Shown here: in pieces, positions 1 through 13,600 of the stretch | Layout of the letters: each line of letters starts with the position of its first letter | Numbering within the stretch: the first letter of the stretch is position 1 | NCBI GenBank assembly: GCA_029339505.1 | Contig: JAQISU010000041.1 | Location: forward strand, 10,273,311-10,337,310 | Source: Unio delphinus | Taxonomy: Eukaryota > Mollusca > Bivalvia > Unionida > Unionidae | DNA length: 64,000 bases | Direction of reading: 5' to 3' | Made by a program: the position numbers and the translations under genes | The notes under the pieces: model-generated | What the model saw: only the letters and a program-made list of their open reading frames with translations | Databases searched by the model: none | What the model was told of the DNA's origin: nothing

Positions 1-599
1 AATTGGTGCGGTCACCATTGTCATTATTCGTGTCGGCATTCCGTAATCTTCAGGATTGGTGTATTGTGATTGGTTGTTGCCACACTAAAGCCTTTTGAAG
101 ACTGAATTGTTATCGGGCTGTACGCCTCGTTTTACTTTATGACAAAAATGCCGCCTGGACTGGTTTTCCAAAAACTAAACATTTCGTGTTCCTTTCTACA
201 AGATCTGTCTATTAGTAAGTTATCACTATCAGATCCAAACTTTCGACATAATATTTATTAGTGACATGCGTATCAGCAACTGGCGAATTATCAAGTATGA
301 TCAATCTTTCACCCATACTGATGTTTCCAGTCATGGTACTACAATCCTTCATCCAAACATCTGGCGCTTATAAAGACATCATGTTACCAATAATCTGCGA
401 TGCCAGTCTAATGCCTGTAGAAAGTCGTCTTGCACTAGGAAAGCTTACATGTGACACGCTCACGGAACTCGTACTGCAGATTACTTTTATGTATATATTC
501 TATGCGCTCTCCACTGGCGCACTCACATTTGTACTTAAACATATGCAAGCTTTTAGTTGCGTTTTAGATGTTAAAGCTACCGGTTCAGATAAACGTGTA

Positions 600-1210
600 T
601 AATGCCGTATAAATGTATAAGACCTGTTGTATAATACTGCGAATCATCAACCTCGACTCGTAAGACGTAAAAAAAAGTCGAGACATCATTTTTGGTTTGC
701 TGATTGTAATTGCATGATCGTTCGTCCAACAGATCGTGGCAAAACTAGTCTGTTTCTAAATATGATGCTTACCAACTGGCTTAGCTACGACGTCACAGGG
801 GGCCCCTAGTGACCGAGTTGTCTTAAGCGCTCTACGTAACGGACCACTGCCATCTCACCTCTGTCTGCGTGGGTTCGAGTCTAAGATTCGGTATTTTGGG
901 TATGTGAGAAAGCTTGTCAGTACCTCACTGTGGGTCGGTGGTTCTTTCCGGGGGTTTTCCCGCCGGGTTCTTCCTCCACCAATAATACTGGCCGCCATGT
1001 ATAGCCTATCATGCGCTGAAAAGTGGTGTTAAACCCTACGATAAAGAAACAACAGCGATGACGACGACGTCATACTTTGTACTTGAATATTAGCCAAGAC
1101 AAATACAGAATGCTTGGTGACTATGAAGAAGCGCTTGGTGGCGAAACGGGAACTTTCACAATATTCGAGCTACAAGGGGAAAAATGCCAAGAAACGAGTT
1201 AAATGGATAC
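600..1210 (+). pseudogene. Decayed Maverick-type packaging ATPase fragment
   Basis: The plus strand at about 690-795 encodes a degenerate P-loop: an imperfect G-x4-GKT/S (RPTDRGKTS) followed by LFLNMMLTNW. This is the same layout as the Walker A region of the intact ATPase at 50893-51564. The relic is cut by a SINE at 796-1063. ATPase-like sequence resumes at about 1073-1200 in another frame (LYLNISQDKY, then a Glu-rich stretch) before a stop. Frameshifts and stops make it non-functional. It is distinct in sequence from the 50.9-kb ATPase, so it records an older, unrelated Maverick insertion. Assignment to the A32/FtsK-like family is from the P-loop and its context and is moderately secure for the first half only. 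Confidence 0.5.
796..1063 (+). mobile_element. tRNA-derived SINE (family A) with 9-bp target duplication
   Basis: The 5' end is a tRNA-like head (CCTAGTGACCGAGTTGTCTT, then a B-box-like GGGTTCGAGTC at about 870). The body is shared with 14888-15131 on the opposite strand (CTCACCTCTGTCTGC, AAGCTTGTCAGTA, GGCCGCCATGTAT, GTGTTAAACCCTA). The 9-bp duplication ACGACGTCA flanks it at 787-795 and 1064-1072. It is inserted inside the decayed ATPase fragment, so it is younger than that gene's integration. Confidence 0.85.
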
Positions 1211-1659
1211 AAGGATTCTATCATCGAATTTGAAGACATCAAAATAGATCGGGGCGACATTAATAAAATCAAGGAAAGTTTTATGTCGTGTAATTAGCGC
1301 TACAATTTCATCTACTTGACGTAATCTTATTACGAGGTTCCAAAGTTTATTCTGGCCTGGAAATCGACATCAGTTACATTGCGCTTAATCACAGTCGCAG
1401 CATATATGCTGCAAAGTTTAAGCAATAGTCTTAATTGGCGAAAGGTGGCAGCAAAACACGATTTTATGACATTTTACAGAGATGTAGAAACTGTTCCCGC
1501 TAAGGCTTTGGCGAATTATCGTTACGTGATTATCAGCAGCATGTCAGTCCAAATACTTTGTATATAATTATAACTGAACGAGTTGATACAAATCATGATA
1601 TAAATTAGGCCATGCGGACGTACACAGAACAGTAACAACAATTGCGTGGCTGTGTTATT

Positions 1660-2130
1660 TTAAAAAAGTCGAAGAACAAGCCTTTTCACGCGACATGGCA
1701 CACAAACTATTTAAGACAGTCACAGAAAAGAGACAACAGACTGCTACAGTGTATGTTGCTAAGCGAAGTGAACTCTTCAAGACTCTAAAAGAACCGGAAG
1801 CATACATGATCGTAGACAAAGATACGCCATAAGCTTATATCCCATTGTTTTTGGTCAAGGACGGTAACAAAAAAGGTTTAAGAAGTAAAGCAAAACCATT
1901 TATGAGTCACCAGATAATTATGAGATCCTGAAATGGGCCGAAACACTAGATAGTTATACATTTCAACAGCTGTACTCCGCTAGAAAGAAAATTCCCCAAT
2001 GCAACATAACATGGGGAAAAGTTTAAAGGACAAAGACTAACACTAAACTCCGTTGGAAAAGCAAAGCATCTGGGTACTAGCCTCTTAGACGCTGTAAAAA
2101 AAGCCTTTAAAACAGAAACCTGGTAGAAAA
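1660..2130 (+). pseudogene. Decayed coding sequence, possible Maverick relic
   Basis: The plus strand reads as short peptide-like pieces split by stops and frame changes. Examples are a Lys/Arg-rich piece near 1690-1830 with AYMIVDKDTP, a hydrophobic piece AYIPLFLVKDGNKKG near 1830-1880, and KHLGTSLLDAVKKAF near 2070-2110. The composition looks like former protein and it lies just downstream of the broken ATPase, so I infer remains of the same old element. The family is not identified and the fragments could be unrelated. Confidence 0.25.
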
Positions 2131-2491
2131 TGGAAAGGGAAACCGGTGCAGATTGGTAGCAGATCATTTGTGTTTACATCCATCAGCCAATAACCACCAG
2201 ATGTTCATGAGGTTAATGATACAGAACAAACACAGCATTTTCTTGAACTGTAGCAAAAGTGAGCATTGGTGCATCATGAGAGCATATAGTAGGTTTAGCT
2301 TGGCAATCATTTGAAGCAGTACATACATATTAGACATTAAACAGCCAACTGCAACTACCTGGCACACAGGTATCTCGTATTGGTGGCCCCTTGCCCAAAA
2401 TCCTCCCGCTCTTTGCAGAATGGTGTCCAAAATATTACACATTCTTGGTTTGCTAGGGATGGCAGCAAGAAGTGGGGCAATATCAGCACAT

Positions 2492-2494
<3 letters not shown>

Positions 2495-2551
<57 letters not shown>
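2495..2551. repeat. (CT)n microsatellite
   Basis: Uninterrupted CT dinucleotides, about 28 copies. Confidence 0.97.
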
Positions 2552-2554
<3 letters not shown>

Positions 2555-2559
2555 GTAAA

Positions 2560-3530
2560 AAGATTTCGCTGATCGCATCAAGCGGTTCTAGGTTATCAAT
2601 ACGGAGTCTGTTAAAGTCTTTGGCATCTTTAATCACTGTTCGTATCATCCATAACCAGCAAATAAAGCGTACACTTGCTTTATATTCATCAGTATAATAC
2701 GGATGGCCAATATTGCTGGATCAATCATTTTTGCCGATGAATGAACAGTGTACCAAGTACAATGAGATGTTTTTAAGAAAAGATCTACTAGTGCAACATG
2801 GATTGAACTGCATTACTACAACTAAAGCAATTATACGAAACAAAACTAAAAATAAAAATATTCTTATGTTCGAAAGCCAAGACAAAAGACTAGAGTGACT
2901 TTCGAGATCAATATCGATTTTAACGCGCTTACCGTTTATATCGCTGGCTGCGACAAGAACCCACACTATTCTTTTAAAAGAGATTACCAGGAGCAATCTG
3001 CGTGAATTAAAGTCTTCCCAGCAGGTTCAGTGATGATAGCAACTTGAAGGTTACTGGCAATTTCAAGCGCTAGACGTTCTTTGTTCCTATAGCAACGTTC
3101 CCTTGTTCCAACAGCAACATTCGTTGGTCTCAGATCTAAGACGGAGGGGTATCACGATTACTTCCTGAGATGCCAAAACATTTTAATGTTATCAAAGAAT
3201 CGTTCGACACATTCACCAAGCAGTAGTCCCCCTTTGTTTGGCTGTTTAGAAACTACTTTGTGTCCTAAACACATGTCGTACATTGCCGTCTTCATTTGCT
3301 TCATACATATTGTAGACGGGATTCGTTCTCTAAGACAAATTATATATAAAGCATCTCTCTGACTGGAGTACAAACGCTTGTAACCCAAAGCAAAATGTAA
3401 CATAACATTGTTGTACAAACCGGTACATGGACCTGCGACTCGTTGTCTTCTAATAACAAAGGAAAGTGGGCAAATTATATAAGACAACCACAAATCACGT
3501 GATTTAGCCACTCGCGTAAAATGATGTCAT
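2560..3530. other. Unassigned sequence with short protein-like stretches
   Basis: An open stretch on the plus strand at about 2713-2898 continues after a stop with RVTFEINIDFNALTVYIAGC near 2890-2950. It could be another decayed element gene, but no family motif is visible. I do not call a gene here. Confidence 0.2.
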
Positions 3531-5513
3531 AAAAGGGTCCAATTTTTTTTACTTTTTGGGGGTGGGGAAAAGGGGTGGGGGAAACACACTCAGAATGATG
3601 TGTAGGTTATAATTTCTTCATTCGGATCCCCCATTTTTCTATACCAATAGCGTCCATAAACATATCAAGCATGTCGATTAAAAAGCACTTCATATGTAAT
3701 TAAATAATTACAAATATTGAATAAATAATTTATTTCCGCATAGATGTGAAATAAGACACAAAATCTATTCAATTTTGAGAATAAATCTACAACTTTATAA
3801 AGACGGAAGCTACATTTAGTTTTTCTGTAAATCTGGGGCAGAACAAATTCGTTTGGAGAAACCGACAAAATATATTATTCATATATAAACATAGATTAGC
3901 TAATTGCACACAATAAGACATGTATAGCATCAAAGTAAAACTTACTGATACATAAGAATGGAGAAGAAATAAGAAACATTTGGAAAATAACAGTAACTAA
4001 CTAGTCATAAAAGGCCTAATGAACTCAGTTCATGTTGGAACACTCACCTTCCACACAGACATAATCTACGTTCACCTCTTCCCGGCTTTTCCATTTACAA
4101 ACGATGCTGGAAGGATCACATATTGATAGACCCATGCAGCGCCGCCTTATGTGAGAGAATAGCAATGCGTCAAAGGTACCAGTCTGAGCAGAAGTAACGT
4201 TGGTTATCAAAATGTAGGATTTCTTGCACAAAATAGTCCCCGAGTCCCTTCCACATATTGTTGCCTTACAACTGTTCCATATACCTAAAATTGTAGAGAA
4301 CTAACAATTAATTAAAACAGCACTCCAAATAATTATTTAATTGGTCAAAAACAGGAAGTACGTGAAAAAGCGTTTAAGCAGTGCGTGATCACAGACATAG
4401 AACTGAGATACCGGCATTATTAAGATGACATCGCGGTAAACATATGTTATAGCTCGTATTCCAAACATCTTCGTCTCTCTTCAATCAAACTTCAAATACT
4501 TGTCTCTCTGCAACCATTACGAAAAGACGGATATAATTAGCTGATATTTCTCTTTACACTTTATAAATCTCAAATTTTAAAATGTTTATATGCCTTAAAT
4601 ATAAAACACTTGTCAGTAAAGATTTGTAACTGACTCATCACCGTGACCATTACTGATATATCAATTATAATTTCTCTACAAAAAAAAAATGGCTATGAAA
4701 GGCATAAAACAAAACAGATCACACCCTCTCTAAATTGTTAGGCTTCTCTGTCTTCACTAATTGTAACAGTTAAGATGGTCAAAATGAAGAAAACAAAACT
4801 TTGTGAAGTTGTTATAATCTCGTTTTTCATTTGTTAGATGCGTTTTAAAGCGGAGCCTGCTAATAAGGAACTCAACCGTGATTTAGCGATTCTGTTCCGG
4901 ATACAGATGCTGGTCAAAGTCTGACGGGTAAAGCAAATATGGACAATGGTGGAGAAATACAACCGCACTGTATGGCTCTCTTCTTGCATAAGACGCCAAG
5001 AACTTTAATTTTCACCAACAGGAGACCATAACTGTATTTATTTTCACATGGCTACTTACTTATTTCTAACCGATTTATTTACCGCTTATACTTCATCTCA
5101 GATATATCTATCACAATGAATTGTCTAGTCTTTATTCGATATCAAAAAAATGTCTTATCAATGTACACGACACCAAGCTGTACTAAAGGTTCCATCACTG
5201 TTTATACGTTGTCATGAACAGCAATATCACAACAAAAGAATAAGGGTCGTTGAACAAGTTGAAACTACTTGTCCTGCTGACATAATACAAGTCAAGGCAT
5301 ATACGATTCTAATTTACAAGAAACAAGACGCAAGCGACAACAGAATATAAAGTAAACTTACAAACCTTTGCTTTGAGACAAGGAATTAATATTTTTTAAG
5401 AATCAACAATGGACTCTCTAACGCTGAAGGAGCGATTTAGGTAGTAAAATTGAAATACGTGATTGATTTCGTTCGCTCATCTTTTCGCAAAAGGACTGCG
5501 TGAATGGAAAGGA

Positions 5514-5515
<2 letters not shown>
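3531..5515. other. Intergenic AT-rich DNA
   Basis: No convincing coding sequence, RNA gene or ordered repeat was seen. Only short homopolymer runs and unremarkable AT-rich sequence are present. Confidence 0.5.
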
Positions 5516-5516
<1 letters not shown>

Positions 5517-5600
<84 letters not shown>

Positions 5601-5619
5601 TATATATATATATATATAT

Positions 5620-5658
<39 letters not shown>

Positions 5659-5668
5659 TATATATATA

Positions 5669-5755
<87 letters not shown>
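5517..5755. repeat. (TA)n microsatellite with GATA interruptions
   Basis: About 240 bp of TA dinucleotides with a few single-base interruptions. It abuts the 216-bp palindrome at 5757. Confidence 0.97.
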
Positions 5756-5756
<1 letters not shown>

Positions 5757-5760
<4 letters not shown>

Positions 5761-5972
5761 CAGTTAATAATCTTCTGTTATAGAAAGCCATCGAGCGAGA
5801 AGGTATGGCTAATTTCATCTGGAGATCATGCGCATTGATATATATCAACGTCTATATGACGTATATATAACGTCTAGCGCTTGATATATATCAATGCGTA
5901 TGAACTCCAGATGAAATTAGCCATACCTTCTAGCTCGATGGCTTTCTATAACAGAAGATTATTAACTGGATG
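5757..5972. mobile_element. Near-perfect 216-bp palindrome, probable hairpin MITE
   Basis: The left arm starts CATCCAGTTAATAATC at 5757 and the right arm ends GATTATTAACTGGATG at 5972. The arms pair over about 90 bp with only about three mismatches, around a short AT-rich centre (about 5855-5880). No transposase is encoded. The shape fits a foldback element or non-autonomous transposon. No target duplication can be read because the left flank is (TA)n. Confidence 0.7.
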
Positions 5973-6570
5973 ACGGGGAATAAAATGACAACAGTATACT
6001 ACAATGTGTTTTCAGTAGCATTCCAGGCAAATTAAGTCATACTATATACTAAGTGCTCGTTTACAGATGGAGCCCATACTCTGACTACTCCAAATATGAT
6101 GGGGGCGGACCCTTCACGACGGAAATCATTCGACAAGTGGGCCCGCCAGTTACGTCCGCCCTATGTACCGATTAAGGACTATTATGTACTGTTTCCAAAT
6201 AACAAAGATGGTTCAATTCGTTTACGTATCAGGCTATTCTGTGTAAAGTGGGCTGTTATTTTTGGTATTTAATGATAAGATGTGTGTGACGCTATCAAGG
6301 TTCATAATCAAGGCATCAGGTACGTGCCGACAACAGTATTTAAAAGAAATTTTAACTGAAGCATACATGAAAATTACTATTGTAGTAAATGGAGGGGGGG
6401 GGTCATATTTCAAAAGACATACATTATTAGTAATGCTATCTTGAAGAACATAATGTATGCCAGTACATACAATTTTGGGTGTTGTCCCTGCAGTAAAAGA
6501 CAAAATATGTTATTCAAATATTTTGTCTGACTCACAATGAAAGGAAAATCCGAACGAAAATTGACGAAAC
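5973..6570. other. Intergenic DNA
   Basis: Unique-looking sequence with one G-run at 6392-6401. No gene was recognised. Confidence 0.4.
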
Positions 6571-6589
6571 TGCATTAGTCCTGACCACT

Positions 6590-7262
6590 TGATCTAAATA
6601 GCCTATACTGTACCGATCTGACCATGTGCAAGCAGCCTAAACTGTACCAGTCTGGTCTTACCCAAGTAGCCTAAACTGTATTAGTATGACTTTGTCTAAA
6701 TAGCCTAAAATGTACCAGTCTGACGTTGCCAAAGTAGCATTAACTGTACCAGTCTGATCTAACCCAAGTAGCCTAAAATATACCAGTCTGACCTTGTCCA
6801 TGCAGCCTAAAATGTACCAGACTGACCTTGCCCAAGTAGCCTGAACTGTACCAGTCTGGCCTATATTGTACCGGTCTGACCTTGTCCAAGCAGACTAAAC
6901 TGTACCAGTTTGGTCTTACCCAAGTAGCGTAAACTGTATTAGTATGACCTTGTCTAAAACGCTTAACTGTACCAGTCTTATCTTACTCATGTAGCCTAAA
7001 ATGTACCAGTCTGACCTTGCCCAAGAAGCCTGAACTGTACCAGTCTGACCTTGCCCAAGTAGGCTAAAATCTACCAGTCTGAAATTGTCCACGTAGCATG
7101 AAATGTACCAGTCTGACGTTGCCCATGTAGCCTAAAATGTACCAGTCTGACGTTGCCCATGTAGCCTAAAATGTACCAGTCTGACGTTATCAAATTTAAT
7201 CAAATGTACCACCTTGGCCTTGACCAATTTACTTAAACTGTACCAGTCTGACCTATCTCAAG
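6590..7262. repeat. 34-bp minisatellite, about 20 degenerate copies
   Basis: The unit is roughly GTAGCCTAAAATGTACCAG followed by TCTGACCTTGCCCAA. Copies differ by substitutions and small indels, which suggests an old array. Copies at about 7100-7190 are the most alike. Confidence 0.93.
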
Positions 7263-7634
7263 CAGCTATAACATATTTTTGGAAGTACTTGTATATCCTG
7301 CCGCCAACATTGGAATTATTTTTCTGTAGATAATATAGATTTCGTTATAATTTGCTGTTCAAGCGAATAACTTAAACAAAAAGCTGATATATTCAACCCA
7401 AAGTTTGTTCACCGTTACACTGACTGGAATAGGTTTCGATGCAAGAAAACGGTGCATCCTGCCCTGTGGATCGATCAAGGTTATGCATCAACTCTTGTTA
7501 GCAATCGATGGCTGGGACAGGTATGAATTTCATGCCCAGGTATGACGTAATCAGGCTGGATAAAAGATATAATACTCGATCAATTGTTTGAGCTTGTTTG
7601 TGTCTGTAATCTGGTAACAATGTGCACACATTGC
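7263..7634. other. Spacer between two minisatellites
   Basis: Unique-looking DNA with no gene recognised. Confidence 0.4.
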
Positions 7635-10600
7635 AGGTTATCATGGGTTTCAGGTTAACATGTAAATATGTTGTATGTTACCATGTGAAGAGATTGTGGG
7701 TTACCATGTGAATAGTTGATTGTAGGTTACCATGAGAATAGATTGTAGGTTACCATGTGAATAGATTGTAGGTTACCATGTGAAGAGATTGTAGGTTATC
7801 ATGTGAATAGTTGATTGTAGGTTACCATGTGAATAGTTTATTGTAGGTTACCATGTAAATAGATTGTATGTTACCATGTGAATAGATTGTGGGTTACCAT
7901 GTGAAGAGATTGTAGGTTACCATGTGAATAGTTGATTGTAGGTTACAATGTGAATAGATTGTAGGTTACCATGTGTAGAGATTGTAGGTTACCATGTGTA
8001 TAGATTGTAGGTTACCATGTGAAGAGATTGTAGGTTACCATGTGAATAGTTGATTGTATGTTACTATGTGAATAGATTGTGGGTTACCATGTGAATAGTT
8101 GATTGTAGGTTACCATGAGAATAGATTGTAGTTTACCATGTGAAAAGATTGTAGGTTACCATGTGAATAGTTTATTGTAGGTTACCATGTGAATAGATTG
8201 TAGGTTATCATGTGAGGAGATTGTAGGTTACCATGTGAATAGTTGATTGTATTTTACCATGTGAATAGATTGTAGGTTACCATGTGAAAAGTTGATTGCA
8301 GGTTACCATGTGAATAGTTTATTGTAGGTTACCATGTAAATAGATTGTAGGTTACCATGTGAAAAGATTGTGGGTTACCATGTGAAGAGATTGTAGGTTA
8401 CCATTTGAATAGCTGAGTGTAGGTTACCATGTGAAGAGATTGTAGGTTATCATGTGAAGAGATTGTAGGTTACCATGTGAATAGTTGATTGTATTTTACC
8501 ATGTGAATAGATTGTAGGTTACCATTGTGAATAGTTGATTGTTGGTTACCATGTGAATAGTTTATTGTAGGTTACCATGTAAATAGATTGTAGGTTACCA
8601 TGTGAATAGATTGTGGGTTACCATGTGAACAGATTGTAGGTTACCATGTGAAGAGTTGATTGTAGGTTACAATGTGAATAGATTGTAGGTTACCATGTGA
8701 AGAGATTGTAGGTTACCATGTGAATAGCTGATTGTAGGTTACCATGTGAATAGATTGTAGGTTACCATGTGAAGAGATTGTAGGTTACCATGTGAATAGT
8801 TGATTGTAGGTTACTATGTGAATAGATTGTAGGTTACCATGTGAAGAGATTGTAGGTTACCATGTGAATAGTTGATTGTAGGTTACAATGTGAATAGATT
8901 GTAGGTTACCATGTGAAGAGATTGTAGGTTACCATGTGAATAGTTGATTGTAGGTTACCATGCGAATAGATTGTAGGTAACCATGTGAAGAGATTGTAGG
9001 TTACCATGTGAATAGTTGATTGTAGATTACTATGTGAATAGATTGTAGGTTACCATGTGAAGAGATTACCATGTGAATAGTTGATTGTAGGTTACCATGT
9101 GAATAGATTGTAGGTTACCATGTGAATAGTTGATTGTAGGTTACCATGTGAATAGATTGTGGGTTATCATATGAATAGTTGATTGTAGGTTACCATGTGA
9201 ATAGCATGTAGGTTACCATGTGAATAGATTGTGGGTTACCAAGTGAATAGTTGATTGTAGGTTACCATGTGAATAGATTGTATGTTACCATGTGAAGAGA
9301 TTGTAGGTTACCATGTGAAGAGATTGTAGGTTACCATGTGAATAGTTGATTGTATTTTACCATGTGAATAGATTGTAGGTTACCATGTGAATAGTTGATT
9401 GCAGGTTACCATGTGAATAGTTTATTGTAGGTTACCATGTAAATAGATTGTAGGTTACCATGTGAATAGATTGTGGGTTACCATGTGAAGAGATTGTACG
9501 TTACCATGTGAATAGTTGATTGTAGGTTACAATGTGAATAGATTGTAGGTTACCATGTGAAGAGATTGTAGGTTACCATGTGAATAGTTGATTGTAGGTT
9601 ACAATGTGTATAGATTGTAGGTTACCATGTGAAGAGATTGTAGGTTACCATGTGAATAGTTGATTGTAGGTTACCATGTGAATAGATTGTAGGTTACCAT
9701 GTGAAAAGATTGTAGGTTACCATGTGAATAGTTGATTGTAGGTTACCATGTGAATAGATTGTAGGTTACCATGTGAATAGCTGATTGTAGGTTACCATGT
9801 GAATAGATTGTGGGTTATCATGTGAATAGTTGATTGTAGGTTACCATGTGAATAGATTGTAGGTTACTATGTGAATAGATTGTGGGTTACCATGTGAATA
9901 GTTGATTGTAGGTTACCATGTGAATAGATTGTGGGTTATCATATGAATAGTTGATTGTAGGTTACCATGTGAATAGCATGTAGGTTACCATGTGAATAGA
10001 TTGTGGGTTACCAAGTGAATAGTTGATTGTAGGTTACCATGTGATTAGATTGTATGTTACAATGTGAAGAGATTGTAGGTTACCATGTGAAGAGATTGTA
10101 GGTTACCATGTGAATAGTTGATTGTATTTTACCATGTGAATAGATTGTAGGTTACCATGTGAATAGTTGATTGCAGGTTACCATGTGAATAGTTTATTGT
10201 AGGTTACCATGTAAATAGATTGTAGGTTACCATGTGAATAGATTGTGGGTTACCATGTGAAGAGATTGTAGGTTACCATGTGAATACTTGATTGTAGGTT
10301 ACAATGTGAATAGATTGTAGGTTACCATGTGAAGAGATTGTAGGTTACCATGTGAATAGTTGATTGTAGGTTACAATGTGAATAGATTGTAGGTTACCAT
10401 GTGAAGAGATTGTAGGTTACCATGTGAATAGTTGATTGTAGGTTACCATGTGAATAGATTGTAGGTTACCATGTGAAAAGATTGTAGGTTACCATGTGAA
10501 TAGTTGATTGTAGGTTACCATGTGAATAGATTGTAGGTTACCATGTGAATAGTTGATTGTAGGTTACCATGTGAATAGATTGTGGGTTATCATGTGAATA

Positions 10601-13600
10601 GTTGATTGTAGGTTACCATGTGAATAGATTGTAGGTTAATATGTGAATAGATTGTGGGTTACCATGTGAATAGTTGATTGTAGGTTACCATGTGAATAGA
10701 TTGTGGGTTATCATATGAATAGTTGATTGTAGGTTACCATGTGAATAGCATGTAGGTTACCATGTGAATAGATTGTGGGTTACCAAGTGAATAGTTGATT
10801 GTAGGTTACCATGTGAATAGATTGTATGTTACCATGTGAAGAGATTGTAGGTTACCATGTGAAGAGATTGTAGGTTACCATGTGAATAGTTGATTGTATT
10901 TTACCATGTGAATAGATTGTAGGTTACCATGTGAATAGTTGATTGCAGGTTACCATGTGAATAGTTTATTGTAGGTTACCATGTAAATAGATTGTAGGTT
11001 ACCATGTGAATAGATTGTGGGTTACCATGTGAAGAGATTGTAGGTTACCATGTGAATAGTTGATTGTAGGTTACAATGTGAATAGATTGTAGGTTACCAT
11101 GTGAAGAGATTGTAGGTTACCATGTGAATAGTTGATTGTAGGTTACAATGTGAATAGATTGTAGGATACCATGTGAAGAGATTGTAGGTTACCATGTGAA
11201 TAGTTGATTGTAGGTTACCATGTGAATAGATTGTAGGTTACCATGTGAAAAGATTGTAGGTTACCATGTGAATAGTTGATTGTAGGTTACCATGTGAATA
11301 GATTGTAGGTTACCATGTGAATAGTTGATTGTAGGTTACCATGTGAATAGATTGTGGGTTATCATGTGAATAGTTGATTGTAGGTTACCATGTGAATAGA
11401 TTGTAGGTTACTATGTGAATAGATTGTGGGTTACCATGTGAATAGTTGATTATAGGTTACCATGTGAATAGATTGTAGGTTACCATGTGAAGAGATTGTA
11501 GGATACCATGTGAATAGTTGATTGTAGGTTACCATGTGAATATATTGTAGGTTATCATGTGAAGAGATTGTAGGTTACCATGTGAATAGTTGATTGTATT
11601 TTACCATGTGAATAGATTGTAGGTTACCATGTGAATAGTTGATTACAGGTTACAATGTGAATAGATTGTAGGTTACCATGTGAAGAGATTGTAGGTTACC
11701 ATGTGAATAGTTGATTGTAGGTTACAATGTGAATAGATTGTAGGTTACCATGTGAATAGCATGTAGGTTACCATGTGAATAGATTGTGGGTTACCAAGTG
11801 AATAGTTGATTGTAGGTTACCATGTGAATAGATTGTATGTTACCATGTGAAGAGATTGTAGGTTACCATGTGAAGAGATTGTAGGTTACCATGTGAATAG
11901 TTGATTGTATTTTACAATGTGAATAGATTGTAGGTTACCATGTGAATAGTTGATTGCAGGTTACCATGTGAATAGTTTATTGTAGGTTACCATGTAAATA
12001 GATTGTAGGTTACCATGTGAATAGATTGTGGGTTACCATGTGAAGAGATTGTAGGTTACCATGTGAATAGTTGATTGTAGGTTACAATGTGAATAGATTG
12101 TAGGTTACCATGTGAAGAGATTGTAGGTTACCATGTGAATTGTTGATTGTAGGTTACAATGTGAATAGATTGTAGGTTACCATGTGAAGAGATTGTAGGT
12201 TACCATGTGAATAGTTGATTGTAGGTTACCATGTGAATAGATTGTAGGTTACCATGTGAAAAGATTGTAGGTTACCATGTGAATAGTTGATTATAGGTTA
12301 CCATGTGAATAGATTGTAGGTTACCATGTGAATAGTTGATTGTAGGTTACCATGTGAATAGATTGTGGGTTATCATGTGAATAGTTGATTGTAGGTTACC
12401 ATGTGAATAGATTGTAGGTTACTATGTGAATAGATTGTGGGTTACCATGTGAATAGTTGATTGTAGGTTACCATGTGAATAGATTGTGGGTTATCATATG
12501 AATAGTTGATTGTAGGTTACCATGTGAATAGCATGTAGGTTACCATGTGAATAGATTGTGGGTTACCAAGTGAATAGTTGATTGTAGGTTACCATGTGAA
12601 TAGATTGTATGTTACCATGTGAAGAGATTGTAGGTTACCATGTGAAGAGATTGTAGGTTACCATGTGAATAGTTGATTGTATTTTACCATGTGAATAGAT
12701 TGTAGGTTACCATGTGAATAGTTAATTGCAGGTTACCATGTGAATAGTTTATTGTAGGTTACCATGTAAATAGATTGTAGGTTACCATGTGAATAGATTG
12801 TGGGTTACCATGTGAAGAGATTGTAGGTTACCATGTGAATAGTTGATTGTAGGTTACAATGTGAATAGATTGTAGGTTACCATGTGAAGAGATTGTAGGT
12901 TACCATGTGAATAGTTGATTGTAGGTTACAATGTGAATAGATTGTAGGTTACCATGTGAAGAGATTGTAGGTTACCATTTGAATAGTTGATTGTAGGTTT
13001 CCATGTGAATAGATTGTAGGTTACCATGTGAAAAGATTGTAGGTTACCATGTGAATAGTTGATTGTAGGTTACCATGTGAATAGATTGTAGGTTACCATG
13101 TGAATAGTTGATTGTAGGTTACCATGTGAATAGATTGTGGGTTATCATGTGAATAGTTGATTGTAGGTTACCATGTGAATAGATTGTAGGTTACTATGTG
13201 AATAGATTGTGGGTTACCATGTGAATAGTTGATTATAGGTTACCATGTGAATAGATTGTAGGTTACCATGTGAAGAGATTGTAGGATACCATGTGAATAG
13301 TTGATTGTAGGTTACCATGTGAATATATTGTAGGTTATCATGTGAAGAGATTGTAGGTTACCATGTGAATAGTTGATTGTATTTTACCATGTGAATCGAT
13401 TGTAGGTTACCATGTGAATAGTTGATTGCAGGTTACCATGTGAATAGCTTATTGTAGGTTACCATGTAAATAGATTGTAGGTTACCATGTGAATAGATTG
13501 TGGGTTACCATGTGAAGAGATTGTAGGTTACCATGTGAATAGTTGATTGTAGGTTACCATGAGAAGAGATTGTAGGTTACCATGTGAATAGTTGATTGCA

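Noticed and set aside
5418..5838. Open frames of alternating Ile/Tyr
   Set aside because: They are translations of (TA)n and have no coding meaning; the same holds near 23.9, 24.1, 26.5 and 61.6 kb.
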